DNA from: Urechis unicinctus
Lineage: Eukaryota > Annelida > Polychaeta > Xenopneusta > Urechidae
DNA: 64,000 nucleotides
Assembly (NCBI GenBank): GCA_034190875.2
Contig: CM067348.1
Coordinates: 23,578,975 to 23,642,974, forward strand
Direction of reading: 5' to 3'
Positions 26,901 to 41,600 of the stretch are shown here, one piece after another. Each line of letters starts with the position of its first letter. Positions within the stretch are counted from its first letter, which is position 1. The notes beneath the pieces are model-generated. The model was not told where the DNA came from. It saw only the letters and a program-made list of their open reading frames with translations, and did no database searches. Both the position numbers and the translations under genes were made by a program.

Positions 26901-29883
26901 CATTCGGCTTCTGACCCTTTGTAGATTTTTCCTTCTATTTGCTGTTTAAATTTTGCCAATTTTTCTTGGTCATGTAAAATATCTACAGCTTCACATTCAC
27001 ACATGCTCAGTATCTCCAAATCACTCAGGTCTTGTTTAGTCTTATTTTCCAACAGGTGTCGAGATCCAGAGCTTGTAACAATATAGCATTCACCTGTTCT
27101 CACATAGCCTTTGAGCTCACTTACTATCCCTTGTAAGTGATTCCATGGCATCCCCAAGACGATTCTCTCATCGAGAGATTCAATTGTTTTCCTCCGATGG
27201 AGTTCTTCCATCCATGGCCTCCCTACATTTTCCTGATCACACACAACCATCCATTGATCGGGAAAGGCAGAGATCATTTCTTCAGCAGCTTCTAGTATTA
27301 CGTCAGTGTCATCAGAGAGAAGAGCAAAGACAACCATTGCTCTACCTCGGGGTATTTCATTGACGAAAAAGCGGATGGCTTCTTTGAAAGCTTCTTTGTA
27401 TTGCCGTTTCCATTCCAAACAATTGAACGTTGTATGGTTTGATTGTTTGTGACCATTTGAAAACACCCAGTGGGGTTGCATGGAACTTCTGATATCTTCA
27501 TGCAGTTGCATAACTGCATCATTTGTGGTTGCAGTATTCATTGAGTTTTCGTCAAATGCTGAACACACTTACATAAAGTGGCTTCTGCATCAAAGTCGAA
27601 GATAGCTTTCCATTCTATGCCAGAGATAAAAGTGAAGCATTGTGAATACATATATCTGTCCAATTCTGTTGAAGGTTTGTTAACCACTAAAATTGGATAC
27701 ATATCACCTTGAAGAATTGTTTCCCCATTTGCAAAAAGATTCAGAAACTTAAGACGCAAATCTTGCCAGGGTTCTCTGGGCCGCTTATCTCTCTCTTCCT
27801 CTAGTTCAAGTCTTCTTCTTGCAAATTTGTCTTTCAGCTTCATGAATTCTGAGATGTTTTCAGCTTTCACAATTACAGGATTACTGTTGCTGTTCATTCG
27901 ATAGAGCAGGGTTTCGTGGTCACGGCTTTTGGACTGTGGTGTTGCTTGACGACGTAGAAAAAATGCCTCTTGCCCACACAAGGAGTAACTTGCCTCTATG
28001 TCGATTTCCAAAACGTACTTCCTTCTTTCTTCCACAGAAGAATCAATTACTTCAATGAAATGAACATGTGATACACAAGACAAAACCAAATCAACATGCT
28101 CTTCAAAAAAGGATTCTTTTACAGCTTTCCGGAAAATTGACTGGTATTCATCTTTGTCCTTGGCTAAGTATGTACCCAACACCTGACCTCGCTTATATTG
28201 ACTAGAGTGTTCATTAGCGATCCCCAGGTGAAAAATTCCATCACATCTGTCATTGAGACAAGCAGCTACAAGTGTTACAAATACATGCAACATCTCTTGT
28301 TCTGCAGTTCTGTCTTCCATATTTGCTTCATGGAAAAGTATGGATGGGATTCTGGAACGATGTGGCAATGTCCATTTGAAGCCTATAGTATTTTGTATAC
28401 TTTTTGGCTTTTCTTTTGAACTGACGAGGTGTCTGCTCGGGAGTAACGTGACTGCTTGCTCCATGCTGTTCTTCACATGTGTTCTGTTTGGCAGATTTTC
28501 TCTTTGCAATATCTGCCTTGTTGTCTGTGTTTATTGATGATTTGTTGGCTTCTTCAGCCTTAGTTTTCAGTGCTTGAAGCTCTTTCCAAATGACCTTCCG
28601 ATCTCCCATTCGTAAACCAATATCCTTGAGATCATCCTCTTTTAATTCCAGCAGAGCACAACCATCTATGTTTTCCATTTTGAATTTTTCAATTACTCTA
28701 TGGTCTCGACCAAGATCTTCTAACCAATCTTCCACTTGACCTGTTGTCCATTTTTTACACGTGTCTGAAAATATAGACTTCAACTGAAAACAACGATACA
28801 GGCACAGCATCCAGGCATTGCTTAGAAAGAAAGGTCCCTCTATAGAATATACTAAGTAAAAAAATCAGCGGCATGGATTTCTTTTTGTACAAAAGCAGAG
28901 TTCAGGCTGATACAATAACAGGATAGCCAACGGGCTGAAACAATCACAGGATGGCTATCCTGTGATTGTATCAGCCCGAACTGTGGTGTACATATATATA
29001 TATAGATATATGGTTATCAAAAGGCCAGGGGTGAGGCATGACTCAAGTTGGCAGTAAAAATGTTTGTCAAGACTTACTAACACTTCACACTTGTAGCCAA
29101 AAGCTAGTATTGAAATTGCACCCTAAGCATTGTTTGAATCATCATCATCTACGGGAAACAATTCCAATTACATCCATAGATATGACATGATTGTTGAAAT
29201 ACAGAGGATGTGCAAAGTACTGATAAAACAGTTACCTGGCTCTATGGTATCACGAATTTGCTGGCGAGTCTCATCAATGGGTTCATCAACAGACGTTTCA
29301 TTTCGAAGTTCCAGCGGATAATAAGATCTGCAGTTTGCGCACATCACTTCAGTTTTTAATGGATAGAAAATTAGCTTAACGAAGTCCAATAAATTCTACT
29401 CACCTCCTTTGGTGTTCCAGATGTGATGATATTTGAGGAAATGCTGAGACAATGTAGTCATCCCAATGTTTGTCATCATATTGTTTAAGAACGTCTTGTT
29501 TGGATCCCTGGCATTCCTTTTCAATCATGGTTGTTTTGATAACACTGAGTTCTAATCCCTTGCCGGAGGTAGTCTGATAGTGATACCTCAAGTCCCTGGT
29601 CAAATGGCCTGCAGCCGAACAGTTATTGTGTTATAATACTGTGGAGGATGTTATGATACTATTGATATTTTGTGATAGGCGAAAATGTCTTAGCTGGGAA
29701 TCGAACCAAGTACCCTCTGCTGACCATGCAGTTCACTCCACCACTGAACTACTGAAACCTGTGTTCGATCCCAGCTGACACTTTCACCTGTATCGTTAAG
29801 CGCCTTACAACATTCTCCCCTTTTCCGATCTAGTCACTTCCATTGTGACTCCATTTATACACCCTAAGGCTCCTCCGTCATGT

Positions 29884-29914
<31 letters not shown>

Positions 29915-30658
29915 GGTGCGGGGGTGGGGTGTTGAGATTTGTACACCTCTCTCTCACCACATAGGAATCGTACCTCGAGATCTTATAGATGTTATAATGT
30001 TGTGGTGGAGGTTATGACACTCTTGCTATTTTGTGACCAGGTGAAAATGTTCTAGATGGGATTCGCACCCAGGACCCTCTGCTGACCGTGCAGATGCTCT
30101 CCATCTGAGCTACTGAGACCTATGTTCGATCCCAGCTGACACTTTCATCTGTATCGCTAGAGGCCTTACAACAATTGCAGAGCAATTTACAAATCCAAGT
30201 ATTTTGGTAAAAAAAACCATGGAAATCAGAGGGAAATGATTGAGCTTACTTGTCACTTTATGCGCTGCTTCCTTTTCAAGCTCCTTGAATTTAGCTGATA
30301 TATGATGATACCTTGTCTCGTACAAAGCATGCTTGAAAGATAGGTATCCCTTTCGTCCTCGTTTGCCGAGAAGATCGAACAATTTTCGACATCTGTCTTG
30401 CGTTGTTGGCTGTTAAGTCAGATTACACGGAATTATGCATGCCTAAATAGTTTAACAGATAACTGTTCAAGGCCCACAAGCTATAAGTAAACTTCACCTC
30501 TATTTGTATGCGTTCCTGGTCATTCTGACCTAAAATCAAATCTTGTCGCAGATAGTCTGTTATTTCCATGATAGACCCAAGCCCTCCACAAATCGTTCGA
30601 GCAAGGCAAAACAGAATTCCCACCGACTCGTCGTTGATCGGGCCATCGTTTTTGCAGC
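23916..30658 (-). CDS. CARD- and SAM-containing SAMD9-like STAND NTPase (first exon missing, two frame breaks)
   Basis: Exons 5'-3' on the minus strand: 30658-30498, 30409-30250, 29608-29404, 29327-29236, 28764-24086 and 23978-23916. All have GT/AG ends and compatible phases. The main exon carries a SAM domain (28764-28540), an AlbA_2-like segment (ACLNDRCDGIFHLG, about 28285-28215), an NTPase with P-loop HQPGAGGTTTA (about 26773-26741) and Walker B VLLLLDN (about 26610), a TPR-like part (about 25690-25570) and a C-terminal OB-like fold (about 24560-24270). The last exon ends with an acidic/basic helix (KEDELEEEMRQI). The order matches vertebrate SAMD9/SAMD9L, antiviral and growth-restraining cytosolic proteins whose AlbA_2-like domain attacks tRNA. 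The frame shifts once near 28390-28480 (candidate A5 run 28401-28405) and once at 27540-27575. These are assembly errors or early decay. The exon with the start codon was not found. I estimate roughly 1,790 aa without it. Confidence 0.88.
28903..28980. repeat. 22-bp inverted repeat (hairpin) in intron
   Basis: Bases 28932-28977 fold as GGGCTGAAACAATCACAGGA paired with its inverse around a GGCTAT centre. A third partial arm (ggctgatacaataacagga) precedes it at 28905. It lies in the intron upstream of the SAM exon and looks like a small foldback element. Confidence 0.7.
29236..30658 (-). CDS. CARD-encoding 5' exons of the SAMD9-like gene
   Basis: The first two visible exons together give one CARD fold. 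Exon 30658-30498 supplies ITDYLRQDLILGQNDQERI and ends in phase 0. Exon 30409-30250 continues TQDRCRKLFDLLGKRGRK and then FKHALYETRYHHISAKF, typical of the last CARD helices. Exons 29608-29404 and 29327-29236 encode a linker of about 100 residues of no known family (a CANC motif lies just upstream of the last splice site but is intronic in this model). The final exon ends in phase 1, which matches the phase of the SAM exon acceptor at 28765-28766. That match is the main evidence for a single transcript. CARDs form homotypic filaments in apoptosis and inflammasome signalling, so the domain would link the NTPase to such a platform. A transcript is needed to exclude two adjacent genes. Confidence 0.72.
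29625..29818 (-). mobile_element. tRNA-derived SINE copy 1
   Basis: On the minus strand the copy has an A-box-like TAGTTCAGTGG and a perfect B box GGTTCGATTCC. A 4-bp anticodon stem (CTGC/GCAG) encloses loop ATGGTCA, so the anticodon would be GGT (Thr-like). The acceptor stem is absent, so it is not a working tRNA gene. The flanking body is shared with copy 2. It lies in the intron between the CARD exons and the linker exons, in the same orientation as the gene. Confidence 0.7.
29898..29925. repeat. poly-G tract
   Basis: About 20 uninterrupted G between the two tRNA-SINE copies, preceded by (TG)n. It could form a quadruplex and is prone to assembly error. Confidence 0.85.
29985..30178 (-). 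mobile_element. tRNA-derived SINE copy 2
   Basis: Same family and orientation as 29625-29818. It has A box TAGCTCAGATGG, B box GGTGCGAATCC and a 5-bp anticodon stem TCTGC/GCAGA around loop ACGGTCA, again anticodon GGT. It lacks U33 and a paired acceptor stem. The shared 3' part reads gttcgatcccagctgacact on the plus strand. Confidence 0.7.
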
Positions 30659-34386
<3,728 letters not shown>

Positions 34387-34748
34387 GGGTGGAAGTCTAT
34401 ATTTCCAGATATCATTTCAACCAGAACATGATATGTGGTAGGAAATTAACATTCGGTCATACAGGAATTTACGAAAGCTATGTTAAAATGAAATTGAACA
34501 ATATTGCTGGTTCAAGATCCTCTTGTTCCCTTACCCGATCTCTCAACTGATCATAGAGGCCCTATTAATTAACGTAGCTTTTTGACATGCTCTGGAAAAT
34601 TTGGTACGAAATAATACAAAGGATTGCAAGTTTTTTCTATTTTACTTTCTTAGATTTTATTCAATGAAGTAATTTTATTGTAACCCCTTATGAAACCACA
34701 ACGTTGTCCCGGCTGTGAAATGATTTGGGCATGAACAACTGCATAGCG

Positions 34749-35327
34749 TTAAAGAGACTGTTCAGCCCCATATTTGGAACGAGGTTGCCTAGCAAGCTGC
34801 TTGGCAACCGCACCTTGGAAACCAAAAATGTTACATTTTCAGACTTTCAGTCGCTACGCGGCGCTGTGGTCTCAGAAAAAAGATCCTTATTTCGGCTGTC
34901 GCCATTTATGTTGTCAGACATTACCCTTCCTGCTTGTCAGTCTAATGTGTGCACAATGATGCTCACATCTTGAATGAGTGAAGATTTTATGAAATATACA
35001 TTATGTAACTAAAGCGGAAGAATACACATCGATAGCGAGGTAAATTCAGAGCGCGTTATGATTTACAGCTAACATTCGTGTGGTTCATGGTTTTAGGGAG
35101 GCGCCGTTATCGATGGAACGACATAACTGAATAAAACAGATTTCCACAGTAGATCATGAATATTTCCAGTCAAATAATAATGTTAAAAACTTATCAACAC
35201 AATTTACACCATGTAAACTTTGCGGCATAAATTAGAAGATGTTATTACTTACGTCTGCGTTAATCGTAGTAATGTAATAACGAGATGATCCCTGATTGCC
35301 TTATATGGGGCTGAACTGTCTCTTTAA
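34749..35327. mobile_element. TTAA-flanked MITE upstream of IWS1
   Basis: Inverted termini TTAA-AGAGACTGTTCAGCCCCAT and its inverse match over 25 bp with one mismatch. The 579-bp unit is bounded by TTAA on both sides. TTAA target duplication is characteristic of piggyBac-type elements. The interior has no convincing ORF. It lies about 350 bp before the first visible IWS1 coding exon and so may sit in the promoter, 5' UTR or first intron. Confidence 0.7.
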
Positions 35328-35671
35328 ATTCAAGTGCTTAGCTCTGCCAACTGCAGAGTGTCTCTGCTTGTTTAGCGGGAAGGTGCATACAAACACACAT
35401 ATTTGGAAAAGCAATGTTTTGAACAAATATTCTTGGTTCAATATTGTACCACCCTTATGACAAAATCACTCATTGAATGAGCGTATCTGATCCACAGCTA
35501 GCCCTGGGGGTGGATGCACTCCAGTTCAAGATGAACAAGAAAATGTAAATAATTCCATTTCTTGTACTCAATCAGCAGTATTAACTAAGTTTTGTAAGAT
35601 TTTTTTGGTTCAAGAAATATCTAAACATTAATATTTTGATTGAGTGATGATATTTCCTTGTTCGTGTTAAG

Positions 35672-38600
35672 GCAAATCAACAGCATTATCCTGGTGATCT
35701 GGACATGGGACCAGCCAGTCCAGAGGACCATTATCCAATGAGTCCTGATGAAGAACACCGTTACCAGGGCTCTGACATTGCCAGTCCAGATAACACTCAA
35801 GAGGTTGCATCCCCTCCACAGAGTCCCATGAGTGATTCACTTGGACCAAGAAGTCCTGATGACAATTTATCAGCTCCTGCAAGCCCTGATGATTATTCTT
35901 CTCAACAGAGTCCGGGTTTGTCTGGGAGCCCAACAGGTCCAGCAAGCCCCACAGGAAGTGGAAGGAGTCGATCTGTAAGTCCTGCGGGTAGTGGTCGGAG
36001 TAGGTCTGGGAGTTATATGAGTGGACGAAGTCGTTCTGGAAGCCCAATAGGGAGTGGAAGAAGTCGTTCTGGAAGCCCAATGGGGAGTGGAAGAAGTCGT
36101 TCCGGAAGCTCAATGGGGAGTGGAAGAAGTCGTTCTGGAAGCCCAATGGGGAGTGGAAGAAGTCGTTCTGGAAGCCCAGTGGGGAGTGGAAGAAGTCGTT
36201 CTGGAAGCCCAATGGGGAGTGGAAGAAGTCGTTCTGGAAGCCCAATGGGGAGTGGAAGAAGTCGTTCTGGAAGCCCAATGGGGAGTGGAAGAAGTCGTTC
36301 TGGAAGCCCAATGGGGAGTGGAAGAAGTCGTTCTGTAAGTCCAGCTGGTAGTGGAAGAAGTCGTTCAGTAAGTCCAGCTGGAAGTGGAAGAAGTCGTTCA
36401 GTAAGTCCAGCTGGAAGCGGAAGAAGTCGTTCAGTAAGTCCAGCTGGAAGCGGAAGAAGTCGTTCAGTAAGTCCAGCTGGAAGCGGAAGAAGTCGTTCAG
36501 TAAGTCCAGCTGGAAGCGGAAGAAGTCGTTCAGTAAGTCCAGCTGGAAGTGGAAGAAGTCGTTCAGTAAGTCCAGCTGGAAGTGGAAGAAGTCGTTCAGT
36601 AAGTCCAGCTGGAAGCGGAAGAAGTCGTTCAGTAAGTCCAGCTGGAAGCGAAGAAGTCGTTCAGTAAGTCCAGCTGGAAGTGGAAGAAGTCGTTCAGTAA
36701 GTCCAGCTGGAAGTGGAAGAAGCAGGTCAGCTAGTCCTGTTGGTGGACTGAGCAGTCCCTCAGGAAGAACAAAAGGGTATGTATATGAAACGGGACTGAG
36801 AATATTTTACCCTTTGTATATCCAATTGAAAATCTGATTAATTGGAAACTGCTGGTGTGAAGGGGTGATGGCGGACAGGATTCGGATGGAGGGAGTGAAG
36901 TGACTGGTGCCAGACCTCACCCTGTTGTTGGTCAGTCACATCCCAAAATCACTATTCACTCTCTTAATCTTTAATATATTAATAGCAATGTTTTGTAACA
37001 ATATTTTGCATTAATAACCAACATAGAGTCACTCAGTGTAACCTATTAAAGTCTTGTGTGCCATGTTTAATGGAAACAATTCCTTGGCAAAAATCTGTCA
37101 TAAAAGTTTGACAAATGTCGTATTTATATCACCTTGGTTGATTGATGTTCCTCTTCAGATGACGACGACAGCGATAAAGAGTGAGCCCAAATGTTGCATT
37201 ATTTATGGTTAAGATTCAAAATTGTATCTGGTCATCAATGGAATGATCAAATAGCCTCAATAAAATCATGATTTGTAACATGTTTTCAGGTCAGCTGTGG
37301 GAGAACTTATTGCTGATATCTTTGGTTCGAGTGATGAAGATGAAGAATTCGAGGTAATGGAATACTATCTACAACATGCTCCACAGAAAAAAACTAGATT
37401 AACCGTTTACTGAAGTTTAATATCAGTTGTGCACTTGTCAGATGGACATATGAACATGTTTGTATTACTGTCTCTGGAAAACAAATATGAAAAGCTTAAG
37501 ATTGTGAAGAATATACAGTGCAATCCAGGTGTGTCATTGTCATTGGTATTTGTAAAATGTCATGAAAAAAGTGGGGTTTAGATGAATCTGCAGTGTAGTG
37601 GGCCGGTGGTGGTGGTGGTAATCGGGTTTCCACTGTGCCACTGTTGAGACTAGCATTAGACACTTGTTCCAGAGGAAAAGGATAGTTTGATACTGGATGG
37701 GAAATATGTTAACAATTGGTACCATAATGGAACTAGCTCTTAGGAGGGGGGAGGGGGGTGTCTGGGCATTAGATCCGCCCACATCAATCACTATTGCAAT
37801 GATGTTAAAAGTGGCAAACATTTTGTTTTTACTTGTGCCAGGGCTTTGGTGAAGCTGATGTACAGGCAAAACCTCAGAAGAGGGAGAAGAAACCTGCTGG
37901 TAAGATGAATCTAAAGACTCGCTGCTTTGACATAGCCTGTGCTTGGAGAGGATACTCTTCTCGGATGATATATTATTGGTCGGAGTGTGACATGTTGATT
38001 CCTGGATGTTATACATTGGTTCTGTACATCCAATGCTTTTCTGACTCATCCGTGTATATGTCTGCGTGAAGTGGGTTCTGATGGAGAGAATGAAGGAGAG
38101 AAAGCAACAACAGAAGTAGCATCCCATGACCTGTCATCGGATGATGAAATGGACGGATTGAAGCGGAAGGAGCGATCAGAGTAAGTGCCGGAAATTTTGA
38201 TTAAGGTGTTTTCAGAGATGAAATGTGGTTTATGTTTTACAGTTATGTTTACCCCTCTTCCCTCAGTACAATTTAACTTATCTGTTTAACAGGCTTGCTG
38301 TAGCTGCCCAGTATTACATGGACTGTAACTAATTTTGATCAGTGACTTTTTAACTTCTTTTGATCTGTATGACAGGGACTTTGTGTTAGACTTTTAACTT
38401 CTTTTGATCTGTGTGGCAGTGACTTTGTGTCAGACTTTTAACCTCGTTTGGTCTGTGTGACAGGGACTTTGTGTCAGACTTATAACTTGCTTTGATCTGT
38501 GTGACAGGGACTGACTTTGTGTCAGACTTACAACTTGTTTTGATCTGTGTGACAGGGACTTTGTGTCAGACTTTGAACTGATGTTGGCTCGGAAGAAGGA

Positions 38601-41600
38601 AGAGATGAGTAAGCGAAGGAGGAAGAGGAAGGATGTTGAGATCATCAACGACAACGACGATCTCATCGTGTCGCTCATCAAGAAGATGAAAGAAATGGCA
38701 GAAGTAGGCCTCTTCCTGTTGCGATTTACAGAGGAAACTCTGCTTGATCTAAACTAGAGTATCTCAAAGATTCAAATCAGTCTTCAGTCATCATCAGCAT
38801 CATCATCATTGATCAGACACTTATTCATATGACAAATGATATTTCCCATAGTTTGTCACATCATGAGGGTTCACCCTAAGGCCAGTCTGTGATCATCCCC
38901 AAATGTGTGTTTGTCAACAGGAGGACAGAGAACTCAACCAAAAAAGATTACCTGCTGTCAAAAAGCTAAAGATGCTAAGTACCCTGATGCCACAACTCAA
39001 AAAGTAAATCCTATATATATAATCAATAATATCTGCTGGTTACGGGTAATGTTTAACAGAATATATGCAGGTGCTTGTTTTCTGTGTCTATAGAACTGAC
39101 CTGCACATAGCGTTTCTCGATCTAGGGATTCTAGGAGCTATGACTGTAAGTGCTCCATGTTCCCATTCCCCTGTGATCCTATGTTAGAAAATAGTTACCA
39201 TGTTGGAAGAGATAGTCACTGTTCCTTTGCCATTGACGTTTGTATATGTGGTGGGGTGCTTTAGATCAGACATTTGATATTGACTTATTTCAAAATTTTA
39301 TTTTAGCGTTTTTGTGCCTTGTTAATTTGCAACCCAGTTTTAGTGTTAATGATTATATTTTAGATGAACGATCTCGTAGTAAACTACCCCCCAAAAAAAC
39401 CATCTTTGGCTTTACACTTAAAAAAGAATGCCTGGCCTACCCTGAATATGTGGATTTCAAGTTGTTCGATGACCATGCCACGAGAGAAAGGGCAATATAA
39501 CGCACTACCCTTGCCATCTTTCAGTCACATTCGGTGATCAAGAGGATCATAAGGCATGCACTTTATATAACCCTTTGACATGTTATGTGTATTCAGGAGT
39601 GGTTAGCACCTCTTCCGGACAGAAGTCTACCTCATCTCAAAATACGGGAAGCATTTCTCAATCAGCTTGTCGAGGTTTGATATATGTCTTACACAAGATC
39701 ATAATGACATTATACTGTACTAACCCCTACATTTCATATCCCCCGGCCACCTACCCCCTATACGCTGTTGTGGTGAATTTATTATTGCCTCCCTTTCATT
39801 TTCCTATGTTGGTGGAATATCTCTGCATTTATCCTCATGAAAGGATCTTTTGAATTTTTTAATATTAAACAGCCATTTCATTGACTTCGTCATGATTGGT
39901 TGATTTGTATTCCAGTTCCCACCAATCAACAGTGAGCTACTGAAGAATAGTGGTGTAGGCAAGGCAGTCATGTATTTGTACAAACACCCTAAAGAAGTCC
40001 GGATCAATAAGGAGCTCGCTGGGAAACTCATAAGTAACCCATTCATGTCCATACACACTAAGTGTAACATAGAGATAATGTTTCCCTAAATATTGTGTAA
40101 CTGATCAATTCAGTCAACTCGGGGTTGTTTGCTCTGCAGACATTATTGAACAGGTCTGTATATTTTTATCATTGTCCAGCCTTTGCATCTATGAGGCTGT
40201 TCATTGATTAATGATCTTTTGTTTACAGACGATTGGAGTCGACCTATTTTCAATTTGACGTCCAACTACAAGTCGTTGTCAAGAGAGGAAAGAGAGCAAA
40301 GGGACTACGAGCAACTGCCAAAAAAACGCAGACTCAAGTATGAATCCCTTGATTACATATCAGCAGTGTGCAAAATTAAGAGTTTTCTCAAGCCAGGCCA
40401 ATCTAAGAAATCAAACTACATTTAGCCAGCCCAACTGACTGCTTGAGGCCCAACCATTTTGGAAGGGGGTGCCCTTAAGACAATTTTTATGGGGCATTTT
40501 GGTTTTGCCTCATAAACATTATTCAAATGTTAAAGCTAGGTTTGACAAATAAAATTGTTTCTATGAATTCTGCAACCAATGATTTTATTGGCAGCATGGC
40601 GATCAGGGGCTTTTGAAAAATTAGTCGTAGGAGTTGGGCATAGATATCTGCTTTTTCTTTTTACAGTGAATGTAACTAATATAACTTGTAGATATTGTTA
40701 ACGATAATTATTTAATATGGAAACCACAAAAAAAACCATTGATATTTGCAAGAAATTGGGGATCCGTATATATTATGTATTGAATATCTCTGAGAATGAT
40801 GCACTGATTTGTGGGCAAGCCTCATTCATATAGACTGGATAAGTTAACGGGCATTCATATATAATGTTTGAATTTGTATATGTATACAGTCTTGAAGGTG
40901 GCATGACCCCTCACCGTGATCTTGAGAAAGATTTGTCAGGCAAAGACACAGAAGCCAAGCCAGGAATGCCCGGCTTTGTTGGCCGAGCTCGCGTTCCCCA
41001 ACCATCCAAAAAAGACTATGTCATCCGACCCAAATGGAATGTGGATGAAGAACCTAAGCGGGTGTGTTACTGTTGGTGTTCTACTTGAAATAACTGTAAG
41101 GGCTCATGTCAACAGGGGCTTTGTCAGGATGATGAAGGTGGTAAGGAGATGTGTTAGACTGTATATGTGGTAAGTGAACCAGTCGCTTGCTTCAGTGTGT
41201 CTTTTAGCAAAATTTTGGTTGTGAAAAAAACATCATTGACTGATTCTCTGCCGTGATAACTGCAATGCAAATCGACAACAATCTATGTTCTCTGAGATAC
41301 CACTGTTTGATGGGATGTGACTTTCAAGCCAATCATGGCTCGTAACAGACACTGCTAGACATCTAAAGCTGAGAATGATGGCATTGCGCATGCCTAGTTC
41401 CTTGACCTATCGCACTGTATTCACACAATGTAGAACAACTTGAGATGACATTTTACCATTCAAAACTAGCTAGATATCCCAAATTACACTTGGACCCCTC
41501 TGATGTTGATGACTCCTTGTCATCTAAAAAAAGAGCCCTTTGGTACCTTTGAAATTATACTGACTGCATGTTTTAAGCTCTGCCATTCAGCAATGCCTAC

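Noticed and set aside
27555..27575. GTAAGTGTGTTCAG as an intron that would restore the SAMD9-like frame
   Set aside because: At 14 bp it is far too short for a spliceosomal intron, so a frameshift is the simpler reading.
24065..28810. SAMD9-like region as several separate genes
   Set aside because: The pieces follow the SAMD9 domain order on one strand with only short out-of-phase overlaps, so one gene with frame breaks is more likely.
29625..30178. Two tRNA-Thr genes
   Set aside because: Pol III boxes and anticodon stems are present but acceptor stems do not pair and both are embedded in a shared longer repeat. They are SINEs.
35667..36311. Minus-strand repeat protein with [11 protein letters not shown] units
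   Set aside because: Antisense shadow of the IWS1 RS-repeat minisatellite. The plus-strand frame has known homology and splice context.
35950..36740. Regular 33-bp repeats as a possible CRISPR array
   Set aside because: Units are contiguous without spacers, they encode RS repeats, and the genome is eukaryotic.
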